From positions 1 to 16,060 of the forward strand of contig CALALP010000015.1 of the NCBI GenBank assembly GCA_937925515.1: 16,060 bases of DNA, written 5' to 3'. Within the stretch, counting starts at the first letter, position 1, and every line of letters begins with the position of its first letter. Below, piece after piece: positions 1 through 7,368 of this stretch. The notes beneath the pieces were generated by a model. That model worked only from the letters and a program-made list of their open reading frames with translations, ran no database searches and had not been told where the DNA came from. The translations under genes and the position numbers were made by a program. The DNA comes from an uncultured Lachnoanaerobaculum sp. GTDB lineage: Bacteria > Bacillota > Clostridia > Lachnospirales > Lachnospiraceae.

Positions 1-109
1 GGGGGACAAATCACACATAATATAATAATGAATAAATATATCTTTTATTTTCCAATAGAGAATAACAAAGATAATACTCTATTCATAAAAATCAGTTTTG
101 AGACACCTC
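1..109 (+). mobile_element. Possible left-end fragment of an insertion sequence or repeat
   Basis: The first 12 bases are the exact reverse complement of 16012-16023 near the other end. Further in, 93-109 (a TTTTGAGACA core) resembles, in inverted orientation, the 15984-16000 sequence (a TTTTGCGACA core on the minus strand); 12 of 17 positions agree. Such a pattern fits the ends of related insertion sequences whose bodies lie outside the window. No transposase gene is visible in this part. The stretch 13-92 is very AT-rich and I see no gene in it; it holds a 7-bp inverted repeat (54-60 and 77-83). The element family is not identified. Confidence 0.35.
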
Positions 110-110
110 T

Positions 111-133
111 AAAATAGATAATCTATATTTTTT
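111..133 (-). terminator. Weak candidate terminator downstream of cca
   Basis: On the minus strand, 15 bases past the cca stop, a short palindrome (114-126, ATAGAT either side of one base) is preceded by a run of A and followed by TTTTA. The stem is short and wholly AT-rich apart from one G-C pair each way, so it would be a poor intrinsic terminator. It is the only candidate between the cca stop and the repeat-like sequence at the window edge. Confidence 0.2.
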
Positions 134-147
134 CACTGTAACTTAAT

Positions 148-1371
148 TTAAAACTCATAACTACGAACTTTATCAAGTAATACTTCTCTAACATTATAAT
201 ATGGCTCTTTCATTACTTCCATAAGTAATTTATCTAATATTTTTTTAATTTTAGGGCCTTTTTCAACTCCTGCTTTAAGTAAGTCATTTCCGTCTATATT
301 TAAATCTTTTAATCTATATGGCTCACAATTTAAAATTATTTCTTCTTTTAAATTTTTTGCTGTTAAAACATTTTCACTATAAAAACCTGCCTCTTTAAGT
401 AAAATGAGTTCATCAAAACATTCCTCGCCAATCTCATTTAACCAAATCTTAACTTCAAGTCTTGACTTTGGAAAATCTTTTCTTAGATACTCAACAAGTG
501 TTTTAACTCTATTTATTGTAAAGTTATCACAACGAAGTTCCTTTAAAATGTTTCCTGCTGCCTTTGAATCTATATTCCTCATAAATACTGCAAATCTTAT
601 ATGTTTTTTACTTGGCAACTTACTTGCTTTTTCAAGTTCCTTACAGTCATTTTTATCTATAAGTGCAAAATCATTTGAAATATATTTATAGATTCCTAAA
701 TCATAAACCTTAACTACTCTTTGTGGAAAGTTAGAACATAATATTTTAGTAAGTTCATCAAAAATTCTCTCTTTACTTATAAGTTCCAACCTATTACCAA
801 GTTTCATTGCTGAATTATAGGTTTTTTCCTCTATCTCAAAATCAAGTTGTGAGGCAAATCTAACAGCCCTTAAAATCCTTAATGCGTCTTCATTAAACCT
901 TTCATCAGAATTTCCAACACAAGCAATTTTTTTACTTTCCAAATCACTTATGCCGTTAAACTTATCTATAATACCTGTTTTATCAGAGTATGCCATAGCA
1001 TTTATAGTAAAATCTCTTCGCCTTAAATCTTCATATAAATTTGAGGTAAATTCTACCTTATCAGGGTGTCTGCCGTCAGTATATTTTCCGTCAAGCCTAT
1101 AAGTCGTAACCTCAAAGCTTTCTTTTTGCAGCATTACTGTTACAGTACCATGCTTAATTCCTGTAGCAAGTGTTTTCTTAAAGATTCTTATAATATCACT
1201 TGGTAGTGCATCAGTGGTTATGTCCCAATCTTTAGGCTTTTTTAAAAGAATAGTATCTCTTACACAGCCACCCACTGCAAATGCCTCAAAGCCTTTTTTT
1301 TCAAGTTCATCTATGATGTACTTTACATTTTCCGGTAATTCTATTTTAAGGTCCGTTAGGTTCATTGACAT
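148..1371 (-). CDS. cca: CCA tRNA nucleotidyltransferase / poly(A) polymerase family protein
   Basis: Class II nucleotidyltransferase that most likely adds or repairs the 3'-terminal CCA of tRNAs in the cytoplasm. Visible motifs are the GG of the nucleotidyltransferase fold (residues 34-35), the metal-binding DWD (48-50), the RRRDFTINAMAY motif (117-128) and the ERFNEDALRILRAVRFA nucleotide-specificity helix (157-173). Length is 407 residues, close to short Firmicute Cca enzymes. The C-terminal part is the expected helical tRNA-binding body. The start at 1371 lies 26 bases inside the preceding surface-protein gene, with AGGAG (1391-1387) 15 bases upstream; an alternative ATG two codons on is further still from that site. 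It is the last gene of the block, so it is probably translated from the same message. CCA-adding, A-adding and poly(A) polymerase activities cannot be told apart by eye; a single CCA-adding enzyme is the usual case in this group. Confidence 0.93.
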   Translation of the reverse strand: MSMNLTDLKIELPENVKYIIDELEKKGFEAFAVGGCVRDTILLKKPKDWDITTDALPSDIIRIFKKTLATGIKHGTVTVMLQKESFEVTTYRLDGKYTDGRHPDKVEFTSNLYEDLRRRDFTINAMAYSDKTGIIDKFNGISDLESKKIACVGNSDERFNEDALRILRAVRFASQLDFEIEEKTYNSAMKLGNRLELISKERIFDELTKILCSNFPQRVVKVYDLGIYKYISNDFALIDKNDCKELEKASKLPSKKHIRFAVFMRNIDSKAAGNILKELRCDNFTINRVKTLVEYLRKDFPKSRLEVKIWLNEIGEECFDELILLKEAGFYSENVLTAKNLKEEIILNCEPYRLKDLNIDGNDLLKAGVEKGPKIKKILDKLLMEVMKEPYYNVREVLLDKVRSYEF

Positions 1372-3505
1372 AAGGTTTTTCTGTTGCTCCTGTTACTTTA
1401 TATTTTACTTCATTTTCTATACTTAAAGGATGACAATAATCTTGTACTACCTCAAGATACAATTCTTTTTTCTCTCCTGCAAAAAGAGTTGGTATAAACC
1501 AAGTTACATGCTCTTTTTCTGATATAACACCATAATCTCCAAGCTCATCTGATGAACTATAATTTGTAAATCTTGGTATAAAATCTCGTATCCATATACC
1601 ATTTATATCTTTATCTCCTACATTTTCAACATAAATATTATATCTTAGAGTTTCGCCACCCTCTCCAAGCTTACTTTCATCTTCAAGCACATAATTTAAT
1701 ACAATATCCTTGGAAATGTCATTATGCTTTACTTGTGATACTGTATTTTTAGGTGTTACTATTTCTCCACTACTAGAATCCGGAGTCTTATCTTTCTTAT
1801 CTTTCTTATCTTTCTTTTTTTCCGGTTTTGTTTCCGGATTAGTTTCTTTTCTACTTTCTGATTCGGTTGGTTTAGTTGGAAATGTTGACTCAGTTGGAAA
1901 TGTTGACTCACTTGGTTTATTATCTTCTTTCTTAGTTTCACTTGTACTTGTAGTTGGTTCTTCTTTACCAATATAAGTCGCATTTATAACCCAAGTATTT
2001 AGTCTGGGAATATCATAGTCTACTTTATAATTTGTAGGTGTTTCAAGTAGTTCCACTCTCCAATTATAATCTGCATCAGAGGAAGTTGCAGTAGTATAAG
2101 TAATATCATAAGCTACAGCAACTGCCACCGGAACATAAAGATTTTCCCAAGTATAAGTATAAAAATTTGACTCTGAAAGTACTTGTTCATCATAGAGTAC
2201 ATTTCCATTAAAAAGCCCTACTTTCACACTCTTTGGTATCTTTCCTGTCGGAAAATTTTTCCAATTCATAGAAACTAAAACTGAATCTTTATAATCATCT
2301 CTTCCCTCAACAAAAAGTCTATGTATATTGGAGTTACTTGTAAGTCTAAAACTATTTTCAAAAAGGTTCTCATAACCATTGTCAAGATAATTGACTTCTG
2401 CTCTACTTTCTATCATTTCAGGAGCCTCTCTCTCAACTCTTGCCTGATAGGTTATTTCAACAAAGTTTCTATAATCTCGTCCTATTCCAGAAATATAGTT
2501 ATCTAAGTCAATGTCTAGTGAATTACTTACATTATCATAATAAAAATGTCCTGAAGTTCCTTGAAAATCTACACTTCCTAAAAAACTCATTCCCATTCCA
2601 AGTGTATCTCTTATTTTAACTCTACTTGCTCCTATCTCTCCAAGATTTTCAAGTCTTAATGTATAGGTTACAATATCTCCCTCTCTTACATAGGTAGCCT
2701 CTCCCACATCAGAACTTTTAGTAACTTCAAGATATGCACCTGTACTTACATTTACATCATCTATTAAGTTACCCATATTTTCATTTACATTACTTAGAGA
2801 TTTTATTCCGAACTCAGTCTGATACTGATTTTCAGGCACTATATACATACCTGTATATCTAGTCCATTCATCAGGAGCATTTAGCTTTTTTACTATTGTA
2901 ATATCATTTACCAAACCATTATTTGAAGTAAAACTTCCTGTTCCAACCGGCCTAAAATACATTTCATTTGGATATGTAAAAAACACTGCTATTTTTTCTA
3001 AATTACTTACTCTTTTTTTATACAAAAAACTATAAAACAATCTACTTCTTGGTGTAGTGTCAAATACTTGAGATAAAGTAGTAGGTCCGTCAGTATTAAG
3101 TTCTATAAACTGCCCTCTTTCAACATTTAAATTATCTTTCCTTAGTTCAATCGCATTTTTAAATTCTGCTGTAGGGTCAACTGTAAAATTAGGATAAACT
3201 CTCCAATTTTCCACATAATAATTTGTTAATTGATTCAATACCTTAGGGTCATTCATTGCAGGAACATATTGCCAATCATCATTTGAAGTCATCATAGGCT
3301 CTTCAAATTTACCATTTTTAAAATGAATAGGTCTTGGTATTTCAATTTGATAATAAGCATCTGTTCCTTGTTGCATAATTGCATTAGCCTCTACCAACCA
3401 TTTATTACTATCTTTACTTAATAAAATAAAAGGCAACAATAACACTCCTAACCCTGCACTTACTTTACCATAAAATTTAATATGGCTATTTTTCTTCAAT
3501 TTCAT
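1346..3505 (-). CDS. Large modular secreted surface protein: lectin-like module, DUF11-like and Cna_B-like domains
   Basis: 719-residue predicted exported protein, probably a surface or adhesin-like structure. The N-terminus is basic with a hydrophobic stretch (about 14-30), either a signal anchor or a signal peptide with a possible cut near ANA (42). Residues about 47-255 look like the jelly-roll, carbohydrate-binding-type module that often precedes DUF11 domains: FIELNTDGPTTLSQVFDTTP at 133-152 and GNLIDDVNV at 245-253. Residues about 256-392 match a DUF11 repeat (GDIVTYTLRLENLG, then RDTLG). About 398-513 resembles a Cna_B domain (PKSVKVGLFNG, then YTYTWENL, then NWRV). A Thr/Ser/Glu/Lys-rich linker (514-590) joins a final DUF11-like domain (about 598-706; LRYNIYVENVG, then IRDFIP). 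There is no LPXTG motif and no C-terminal membrane segment, so anchoring would rely on the N-terminus or on a partner. AAAGGA lies 6 bases before the start, which overlaps the end of the 58-residue gene; its own end overlaps cca. Binding target unknown. Confidence 0.85.
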   Translation of the reverse strand: MKLKKNSHIKFYGKVSAGLGVLLLPFILLSKDSNKWLVEANAIMQQGTDAYYQIEIPRPIHFKNGKFEEPMMTSNDDWQYVPAMNDPKVLNQLTNYYVENWRVYPNFTVDPTAEFKNAIELRKDNLNVERGQFIELNTDGPTTLSQVFDTTPRSRLFYSFLYKKRVSNLEKIAVFFTYPNEMYFRPVGTGSFTSNNGLVNDITIVKKLNAPDEWTRYTGMYIVPENQYQTEFGIKSLSNVNENMGNLIDDVNVSTGAYLEVTKSSDVGEATYVREGDIVTYTLRLENLGEIGASRVKIRDTLGMGMSFLGSVDFQGTSGHFYYDNVSNSLDIDLDNYISGIGRDYRNFVEITYQARVEREAPEMIESRAEVNYLDNGYENLFENSFRLTSNSNIHRLFVEGRDDYKDSVLVSMNWKNFPTGKIPKSVKVGLFNGNVLYDEQVLSESNFYTYTWENLYVPVAVAVAYDITYTTATSSDADYNWRVELLETPTNYKVDYDIPRLNTWVINATYIGKEEPTTSTSETKKEDNKPSESTFPTESTFPTKPTESESRKETNPETKPEKKKDKKDKKDKTPDSSSGEIVTPKNTVSQVKHNDISKDIVLNYVLEDESKLGEGGETLRYNIYVENVGDKDINGIWIRDFIPRFTNYSSSDELGDYGVISEKEHVTWFIPTLFAGEKKELYLEVVQDYCHPLSIENEVKYKVTGATEKPYVNEPNGP
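1787..1813 (-). repeat. 9-bp tandem repeat, three copies, in the surface-protein linker
   Basis: Three perfect copies of a 9-base unit (CTTATCTTT on the plus strand) sit inside the linker of the 719-residue protein and encode its KKDKKDKKDK stretch (residues about 564-573). The unit is a whole number of codons, so slippage would change the linker length without breaking the frame. Confidence 0.85.
1875..1910 (-). repeat. 18-bp perfect tandem duplication in the surface-protein linker
   Basis: Two identical 18-base copies (1875-1892 and 1893-1910) lie within the linker of the 719-residue protein and encode the doubled ESTFPT-type motif (residues about 533-544). Being six codons long, gain or loss would stay in frame and alter the spacer between the Cna_B-like and final DUF11-like domains. 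Confidence 0.85.
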
Positions 3506-3662
3506 CTATCCTTTCAAACTTTCCGATTAAATCCGATTTATGCATGATAGATATATCACTCTCTATATCGCTTACTCTTTTTTTAGTATATACATAAATC
3601 ACTCCTATTGTACATATAAGTAAGCTAAGTACAATTATCTCAATGATATTTCTCAGTAGCAT
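3486..3662 (-). CDS. 58-residue single-pass membrane protein
   Basis: Short gene read directly from the sequence: ATG at 3662, TAG at 3488-3486. The product starts MLLRNIIEIIVLSLLICTIG, giving one transmembrane segment (about 5-25). This is followed by KKR and a charged, helix-prone tail (VSDIESDISIMHKSDLIGKF and on to EEK). The positive charges after the membrane segment favour a cytoplasmic C-terminus. The start codon touches the TAA of the upstream gene (3665-3663), with AAGGAG 15 bases before it. Its 3' end overlaps the next gene by 20 bases in another frame. The tight packing on both sides, the sensible hydrophobic and charged pattern and the lack of any other gene in this gap argue that it is real. 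No family recognised. A role in assembly or anchoring of the neighbouring surface proteins is only inferred from position. Confidence 0.72.
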   Translation of the reverse strand: MLLRNIIEIIVLSLLICTIGVIYVYTKKRVSDIESDISIMHKSDLIGKFERIDEIEEK

Positions 3663-4400
3663 TTACTTTTTCATTAGCTCCTTACGTTTCTTATCTGCCC
3701 ATATAAGTACGAGTACTAAAGGCCACACAAAAACATAAGCCCAAACTAATACTCCTACAAATAATACTCCACTTATCACATCTATCTTATTTATTTCTGT
3801 AAAAAAGCCTCCAACCTTTTTTACAGAGGTTTTTACCTCTTCTTTTTTTGTATCTAATGTTTCATTAGAATTATCAGAGGTTTCATTTACTAAAGCTTTA
3901 CTTTCCAAAACTTTACTTTCTAATGTTTCATTATTTAAACTACTGCTTTCAACATTTGAACCTAAAGTTTCCACTGATTCCTTTGTTGGTTCTCTACTTG
4001 AAATTGCTTTTGAAATTTCATTTTTGTCAATGTGGGAGGAAATAGTTACTTCTTCCTTACCTATTGGTGGAATTATAGCCTCCTCATAATGAGGTGCGTC
4101 AGGATACTTGGTACATACTCTATACTTATGCCCTGCTTTATCCTTTGTAGGCTCTAAGTCTACAATCCACTCACTCCATTTATGACCTGTGGCAGGAATT
4201 TCCTCTGTATATGAAGTTCCGTCTTCATATATATATTCTCTAATTCCGTTTTCATCTTCCGTGGGGTGTTTTATGATTCTAACTTCGTACTTTATGCCCT
4301 CCCTTGTCGTTGCGAATGTTTTTTTTGAACAAGGTATAAAAAGACAAAAGCTCAATAATGAAATTAGAACTAATCTCTTTAGATAATGATTTTTCTTCAT
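3663..4400 (-). CDS. Exported protein with a GHxWS-type domain and a C-terminal membrane anchor
   Basis: 245 residues. A basic signal peptide (about 1-30; hydrophobic core 9-22, likely cut near TFA at 28-30) is followed by a small module with IPATGHKWSEW (68-78), then EPT, then YRVC (93-96). This pattern is seen in repeat modules of secreted Firmicute proteins, usually as several Cys-containing copies; here there is one, with a single Cys. Residues about 120-195 form a Ser/Asn/Glu/Lys-rich spacer, with a 15-base DNA repeat (3853-3867 and 3919-3933) coding for an NETL motif. A membrane segment (about 208-234) and the basic tail ADKKRKELMKK come last. The protein is therefore probably displayed outside and held by its C-terminus, with no sortase motif. 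Cys24 is preceded by Pro, which argues against a lipobox. AGGAG lies 5 bases before the start. It follows the LytTR regulator by 27 bases and abuts the 58-residue gene. Function not recognised. Confidence 0.82.
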   Translation of the reverse strand: MKKNHYLKRLVLISLLSFCLFIPCSKKTFATTREGIKYEVRIIKHPTEDENGIREYIYEDGTSYTEEIPATGHKWSEWIVDLEPTKDKAGHKYRVCTKYPDAPHYEEAIIPPIGKEEVTISSHIDKNEISKAISSREPTKESVETLGSNVESSSLNNETLESKVLESKALVNETSDNSNETLDTKKEEVKTSVKKVGGFFTEINKIDVISGVLFVGVLVWAYVFVWPLVLVLIWADKKRKELMKK

Positions 4401-4427
4401 TAATACTCCTAATAATCTCTAACAATT

Positions 4428-5144
4428 TTATACATTTACGCTTTTTTTAAGCATTTCTTCTTTTAAACTTGCATAATACTTTCTGCCCACCGGTATCAAA
4501 GTACCGTCTATCAAAGTTATTTCCTCATAAGAAAAACTCTTAATCATCACTGTTGATACCATAAATGAACGATGAACTCTTATAAAACCTCTTGTAAATA
4601 AAATATTTTCCAACTTACCTATGGTTGAAACAAATTCAAAGCTCTTACTGCCATAATAAACAGTTACTATCTTGCCTTTTACCTCAAAATACTTTATACT
4701 AAGTACAGGAATGTTTCTAATCTCTCCAATTCCTGTAAAAAGTATATATTCCTTTGATTTTTCGTCTGCAATCATTAGCACTTCTCTTAAAATCTTTTTT
4801 ACTCTGTCATTTTGCATTTCGCCCTTTATAATATAATTAAAGGCTCGCACATCAAAAGCATTTAGCATGTGATTTTTTGAAACAGTTAAAAATACTATCT
4901 CGCCCTTATAACCCATATTTCTGAGTTTTTGTGCCGCCTCAATCCCACTCATTTCAGGCATATTTATATCAAATAAAAGTATGTCAGTAGTTAAAATCTT
5001 TTCTTCAAGATCAAATAAAAGTTGCTTTGCAGTTTCGTACTCCAATACATCAATATCTATATTACATTCTTTAGCGACTGAAGTTACCTCTCTTAAACAG
5101 TTTTTCCTATCGTCCAAACTGTCATCGCATATTATTATTTTCAT
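4428..5144 (-). CDS. LytTR-family (AgrA/VirR-like) response regulator
   Basis: Two-domain transcription factor of 238 residues. The receiver domain (1-120) has the acidic pair D7-D8, the phosphorylation site D59 in LLFDINMPEMSG, T87 and K107. The LytTR DNA-binding domain (about 135-235) has the typical IKYFEVKGKIVTVYY, then GFIRVHRSFMV, then IPVGRKYY run. It should act in the cytoplasm as a phosphorylation-controlled activator. The gene starts 10 bases after prs; its AGGGG ribosome-binding site overlaps the prs stop codon, implying translational coupling. No histidine kinase gene is present in the window, so its partner is elsewhere or missing. The next three genes encode exported or membrane proteins, and LytTR regulators commonly control surface or secreted functions, so these or distant surface genes are plausible targets. 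I found no convincing LytTR direct-repeat operator nearby. Confidence 0.93.
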   Translation of the reverse strand: MKIIICDDSLDDRKNCLREVTSVAKECNIDIDVLEYETAKQLLFDLEEKILTTDILLFDINMPEMSGIEAAQKLRNMGYKGEIVFLTVSKNHMLNAFDVRAFNYIIKGEMQNDRVKKILREVLMIADEKSKEYILFTGIGEIRNIPVLSIKYFEVKGKIVTVYYGSKSFEFVSTIGKLENILFTRGFIRVHRSFMVSTVMIKSFSYEEITLIDGTLIPVGRKYYASLKEEMLKKSVNV

Positions 5145-5154
5145 CTAAAATCCC

Positions 5155-6345
5155 CTAATGTAGCTGCAACTGATTTGCTAACTTCATTTTATGTTTCTCT
5201 ATAATATTTTTTATTCTTTTAGTAGGAGTAAGCAGTTCACTAAGTGAAGAATCATGATTTAGATTGTCTATAATAAGTGCAATATACTTACTCATATCAA
5301 CATTTACATAATAAGGTTTTTTTAATAACTCAGGAGTTTGATATACTAAATTAGTAGTAAGTATTCTGTCTATAAGTCCATTTTTATAATACTCATCAAA
5401 CTTACTAAGTCCATTTGTAAAAAGTCCGAAAGTTGCACATATAAATACTTTTCGTGCCTTTCTTTTCTTTAACTCCCTAGCAACCTCTTGTACACTTTCG
5501 CCTGAAGAAATCATATCATCTATAACAATAAGGTCTTTGCCCTCTACATTGCTACCTAAGAACTCATGTGCAATTATAGGGTTTCTACCATTTACAACTT
5601 TTGAATAATCTCTTCTTTTATAAAACATTCCAACATCAAGACCTAACATATTTGCAAAGTAAATTGCTCTACTCATACCACCCTCATCAGGGCTTATAAT
5701 CATCATGTGTTCAGAATCTACTAATAGATTTGGTTCTGTTTTTAAAAGTGCTTTAGTGTATTGATAGATAGGTTGTACTGTTTCAAATCCCTTTAGAGGA
5801 ATAGCATTTTGTACTCTTGGGTCATGTGCATCAAAGGTTATAATATTTTCCACTCCCATAGACACAAGTTCCTGTAATGCTAAAGCACAGTCAAGAGATT
5901 CTCTTGCAGTCTTTTTATGTTGTCTACTTTCATAAAGAAATGGCATTATTACATTAATTCTTCTTGCCTTTCCTGCTGCGGCGGCAATTATTCTTTTTAA
6001 ATCTTGAAAATGATCATCAGGCGACATGTGATTAGTTATGCCATATAGAGAATATGTCAGAGAATAGTTACAAACATCAACCATTACATAAAGGTCATCA
6101 CCTCTTATAGATTCCTCAAACTGTCCTTTTGCCTCCCCTGAGCCAAATCTGCTTATCTTGGACTTAATTATATAACTGTCCCTTTGGTAACCTGCAAAAG
6201 CAATAGTGTCTTTATGTTCACTATTTTTTTCTTCTCTCCATTCTACCAAATAATGATTTACTTTCTCAGCAAGTTGCTCACAGCTTGCAAGTGGTACAAG
6301 TCCTAACGCACCGACCGGTATTGTTTCTATTTCTTGATTTAACAT
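5155..6345 (-). CDS. prs: Ribose-phosphate pyrophosphokinase (PRPP synthetase), divergent clade
   Basis: Makes PRPP from ribose 5-phosphate and ATP for purine, pyrimidine, NAD, His and Trp synthesis in the cytoplasm. With the start used here the protein has 396 residues, longer than classical bacterial Prs (about 315). Motifs are FDAHDPRVQN (about 171-180, in place of the classical DLHAGQIQGFF), the flexible-loop KRRDYSKVVNGRNP (about 243-256) and the PRPP-binding loop DLIVIDDMISSGES (about 271-284, classically VVDDMIDTGGT). These departures suggest a separate clostridial clade, while overall fold and loops remain those of Prs. An in-frame ATG lies at 6357, but a GGAGG (6355-6351) sits 5 bases before the ATG at 6345 and none precedes the first, so 6345 is preferred. 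It lies 39 bases after the helicase-loader gene and 10 bases before the regulator. Confidence 0.9.
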   Translation of the reverse strand: MLNQEIETIPVGALGLVPLASCEQLAEKVNHYLVEWREEKNSEHKDTIAFAGYQRDSYIIKSKISRFGSGEAKGQFEESIRGDDLYVMVDVCNYSLTYSLYGITNHMSPDDHFQDLKRIIAAAAGKARRINVIMPFLYESRQHKKTARESLDCALALQELVSMGVENIITFDAHDPRVQNAIPLKGFETVQPIYQYTKALLKTEPNLLVDSEHMMIISPDEGGMSRAIYFANMLGLDVGMFYKRRDYSKVVNGRNPIIAHEFLGSNVEGKDLIVIDDMISSGESVQEVARELKKRKARKVFICATFGLFTNGLSKFDEYYKNGLIDRILTTNLVYQTPELLKKPYYVNVDMSKYIALIIDNLNHDSSLSELLTPTKRIKNIIEKHKMKLANQLQLH

Positions 6346-6384
6346 AATTTCCTCCATAGTCTTTTAGATTATTATTTACGATTA

Positions 6385-7368
6385 TTAAAAATGAGGTATC
6401 ATTTCTCTTATATCATCACCATAAAGAGTTATAATATCATATTTACTGATAATTCTTGATGTTATTCTTTCTGAATAAATATCTCTAAGTGAATTTAAAT
6501 CTAAATTAGTCGAAATAATAGTTGACTTTTGCTTTATATCTCTACCATTGATAATTGTAAAAAGCTCTGAAACAGTAAATGAATTTGAAAGTTCTGTTCC
6601 TAAATCATCTATTATAAGTAAATCACACTCTGTAATAAAGTCTGAGTTCTCACTTTGTTCGGAATCTTTTCTTAGTTTCTCTTTTGCTAATATATTAAAA
6701 ATGTCGGCTGCCGTAAAATATAATACAGAAAAGCCTTTATCCATTATTTCTTTTGCAATGCAATTTGAAATGAATGTTTTTCCTACTCCTGTATTTCCCA
6801 TAAACAAAATACTACCTGAAGTTTTACCGAAATTTTCAATGTACTTTTGGCTCATCTTTACAATTTTTTTCATAAATGAAAGTGAGGTCATTTCAAGTTC
6901 TTCTATAATTTGAGTATTATCATAGTAGTTAAAAGAAAACTTACTAAAATTTTCCCTTTCTAAAACTTTCTCCAAATTTGACTGTTTATAAAGCATTTTC
7001 AGCTCTTTTGCCTTAAAACAACTGCATCTTTCATCATCTACAGTTCCTGTATCTTTACACAATTTACATTTATAAATAGGCTCAAGGTATTCTTCTGAAA
7101 AACCGTTTTCTTGTAAGAGTCTTTTTTTTCTTTTTATAACATAGTCAATGTCTTGCTTAAAGCTCTTATAAGATATTTCTTTATTACCTTTCATAGCCTC
7201 TAAATAATACTGCTTTGTAATTATACCAACTTTTTTATTTAATTTTGAAAACTCAGGTATAACCCTATCAACTTCTTCTTCTCTCTCTCTTAATATACCT
7301 CTATTATATGCTCGCAAATCATCATATTCTCGCATTATGGTATTATACTGAGAATTACTTAGTACCAT
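6385..7368 (-). CDS. DnaC/DnaI-like replicative helicase loader ATPase
   Basis: AAA+ ATPase that loads the replicative helicase onto DNA during initiation or restart. The 327-residue protein has a charged helical N-terminus, a likely zinc site (C101, C104, C115 and C117 in CKLC and CSC), Walker A GNTGVGKT (191-198), Walker B LLIIDDLGTE (250-259), sensor ISTN (285-288) and an Arg-finger region SERITSRI (299-306). The IstB/DnaC-like core is complete. Its start overlaps the end of the dnaD-like gene by 14 bases, and the two products form a primosome pair in Firmicutes. GAGG-rich sequence inside the end of dnaD serves as its ribosome-binding site. An IS21 IstB helper is an alternative for this fold, but the zinc-site N-terminus and DnaD neighbour argue for a chromosomal loader. 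Confidence 0.9.
   Translation of the reverse strand: MVLSNSQYNTIMREYDDLRAYNRGILREREEEVDRVIPEFSKLNKKVGIITKQYYLEAMKGNKEISYKSFKQDIDYVIKRKKRLLQENGFSEEYLEPIYKCKLCKDTGTVDDERCSCFKAKELKMLYKQSNLEKVLERENFSKFSFNYYDNTQIIEELEMTSLSFMKKIVKMSQKYIENFGKTSGSILFMGNTGVGKTFISNCIAKEIMDKGFSVLYFTAADIFNILAKEKLRKDSEQSENSDFITECDLLIIDDLGTELSNSFTVSELFTIINGRDIKQKSTIISTNLDLNSLRDIYSERITSRIISKYDIITLYGDDIREMIPHF

Noticed and set aside
1759..1983. Minus-strand 74-codon frame within the surface-protein linker
   Set aside because: It is a shifted reading of the low-complexity linker; the product is a Lys/Arg/Gln run with no domain and no start signal.
3853..3933. Repeated 15-mer as a possible CRISPR or regulatory repeat
   Set aside because: It occurs only twice, has no regular spacing, and simply encodes a repeated NETL motif in the spacer of a surface protein.
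6357..6357. First in-frame ATG of prs
   Set aside because: The GGAGG that drives translation lies inside this ATG's own codons and is correctly spaced for the ATG at 6345.
6385..7368. Reading the helicase loader as an IS21 IstB protein
   Set aside because: There is no IstA gene, and the Cys-rich N-terminus and overlap with a DnaD-like gene fit a chromosomal loader.
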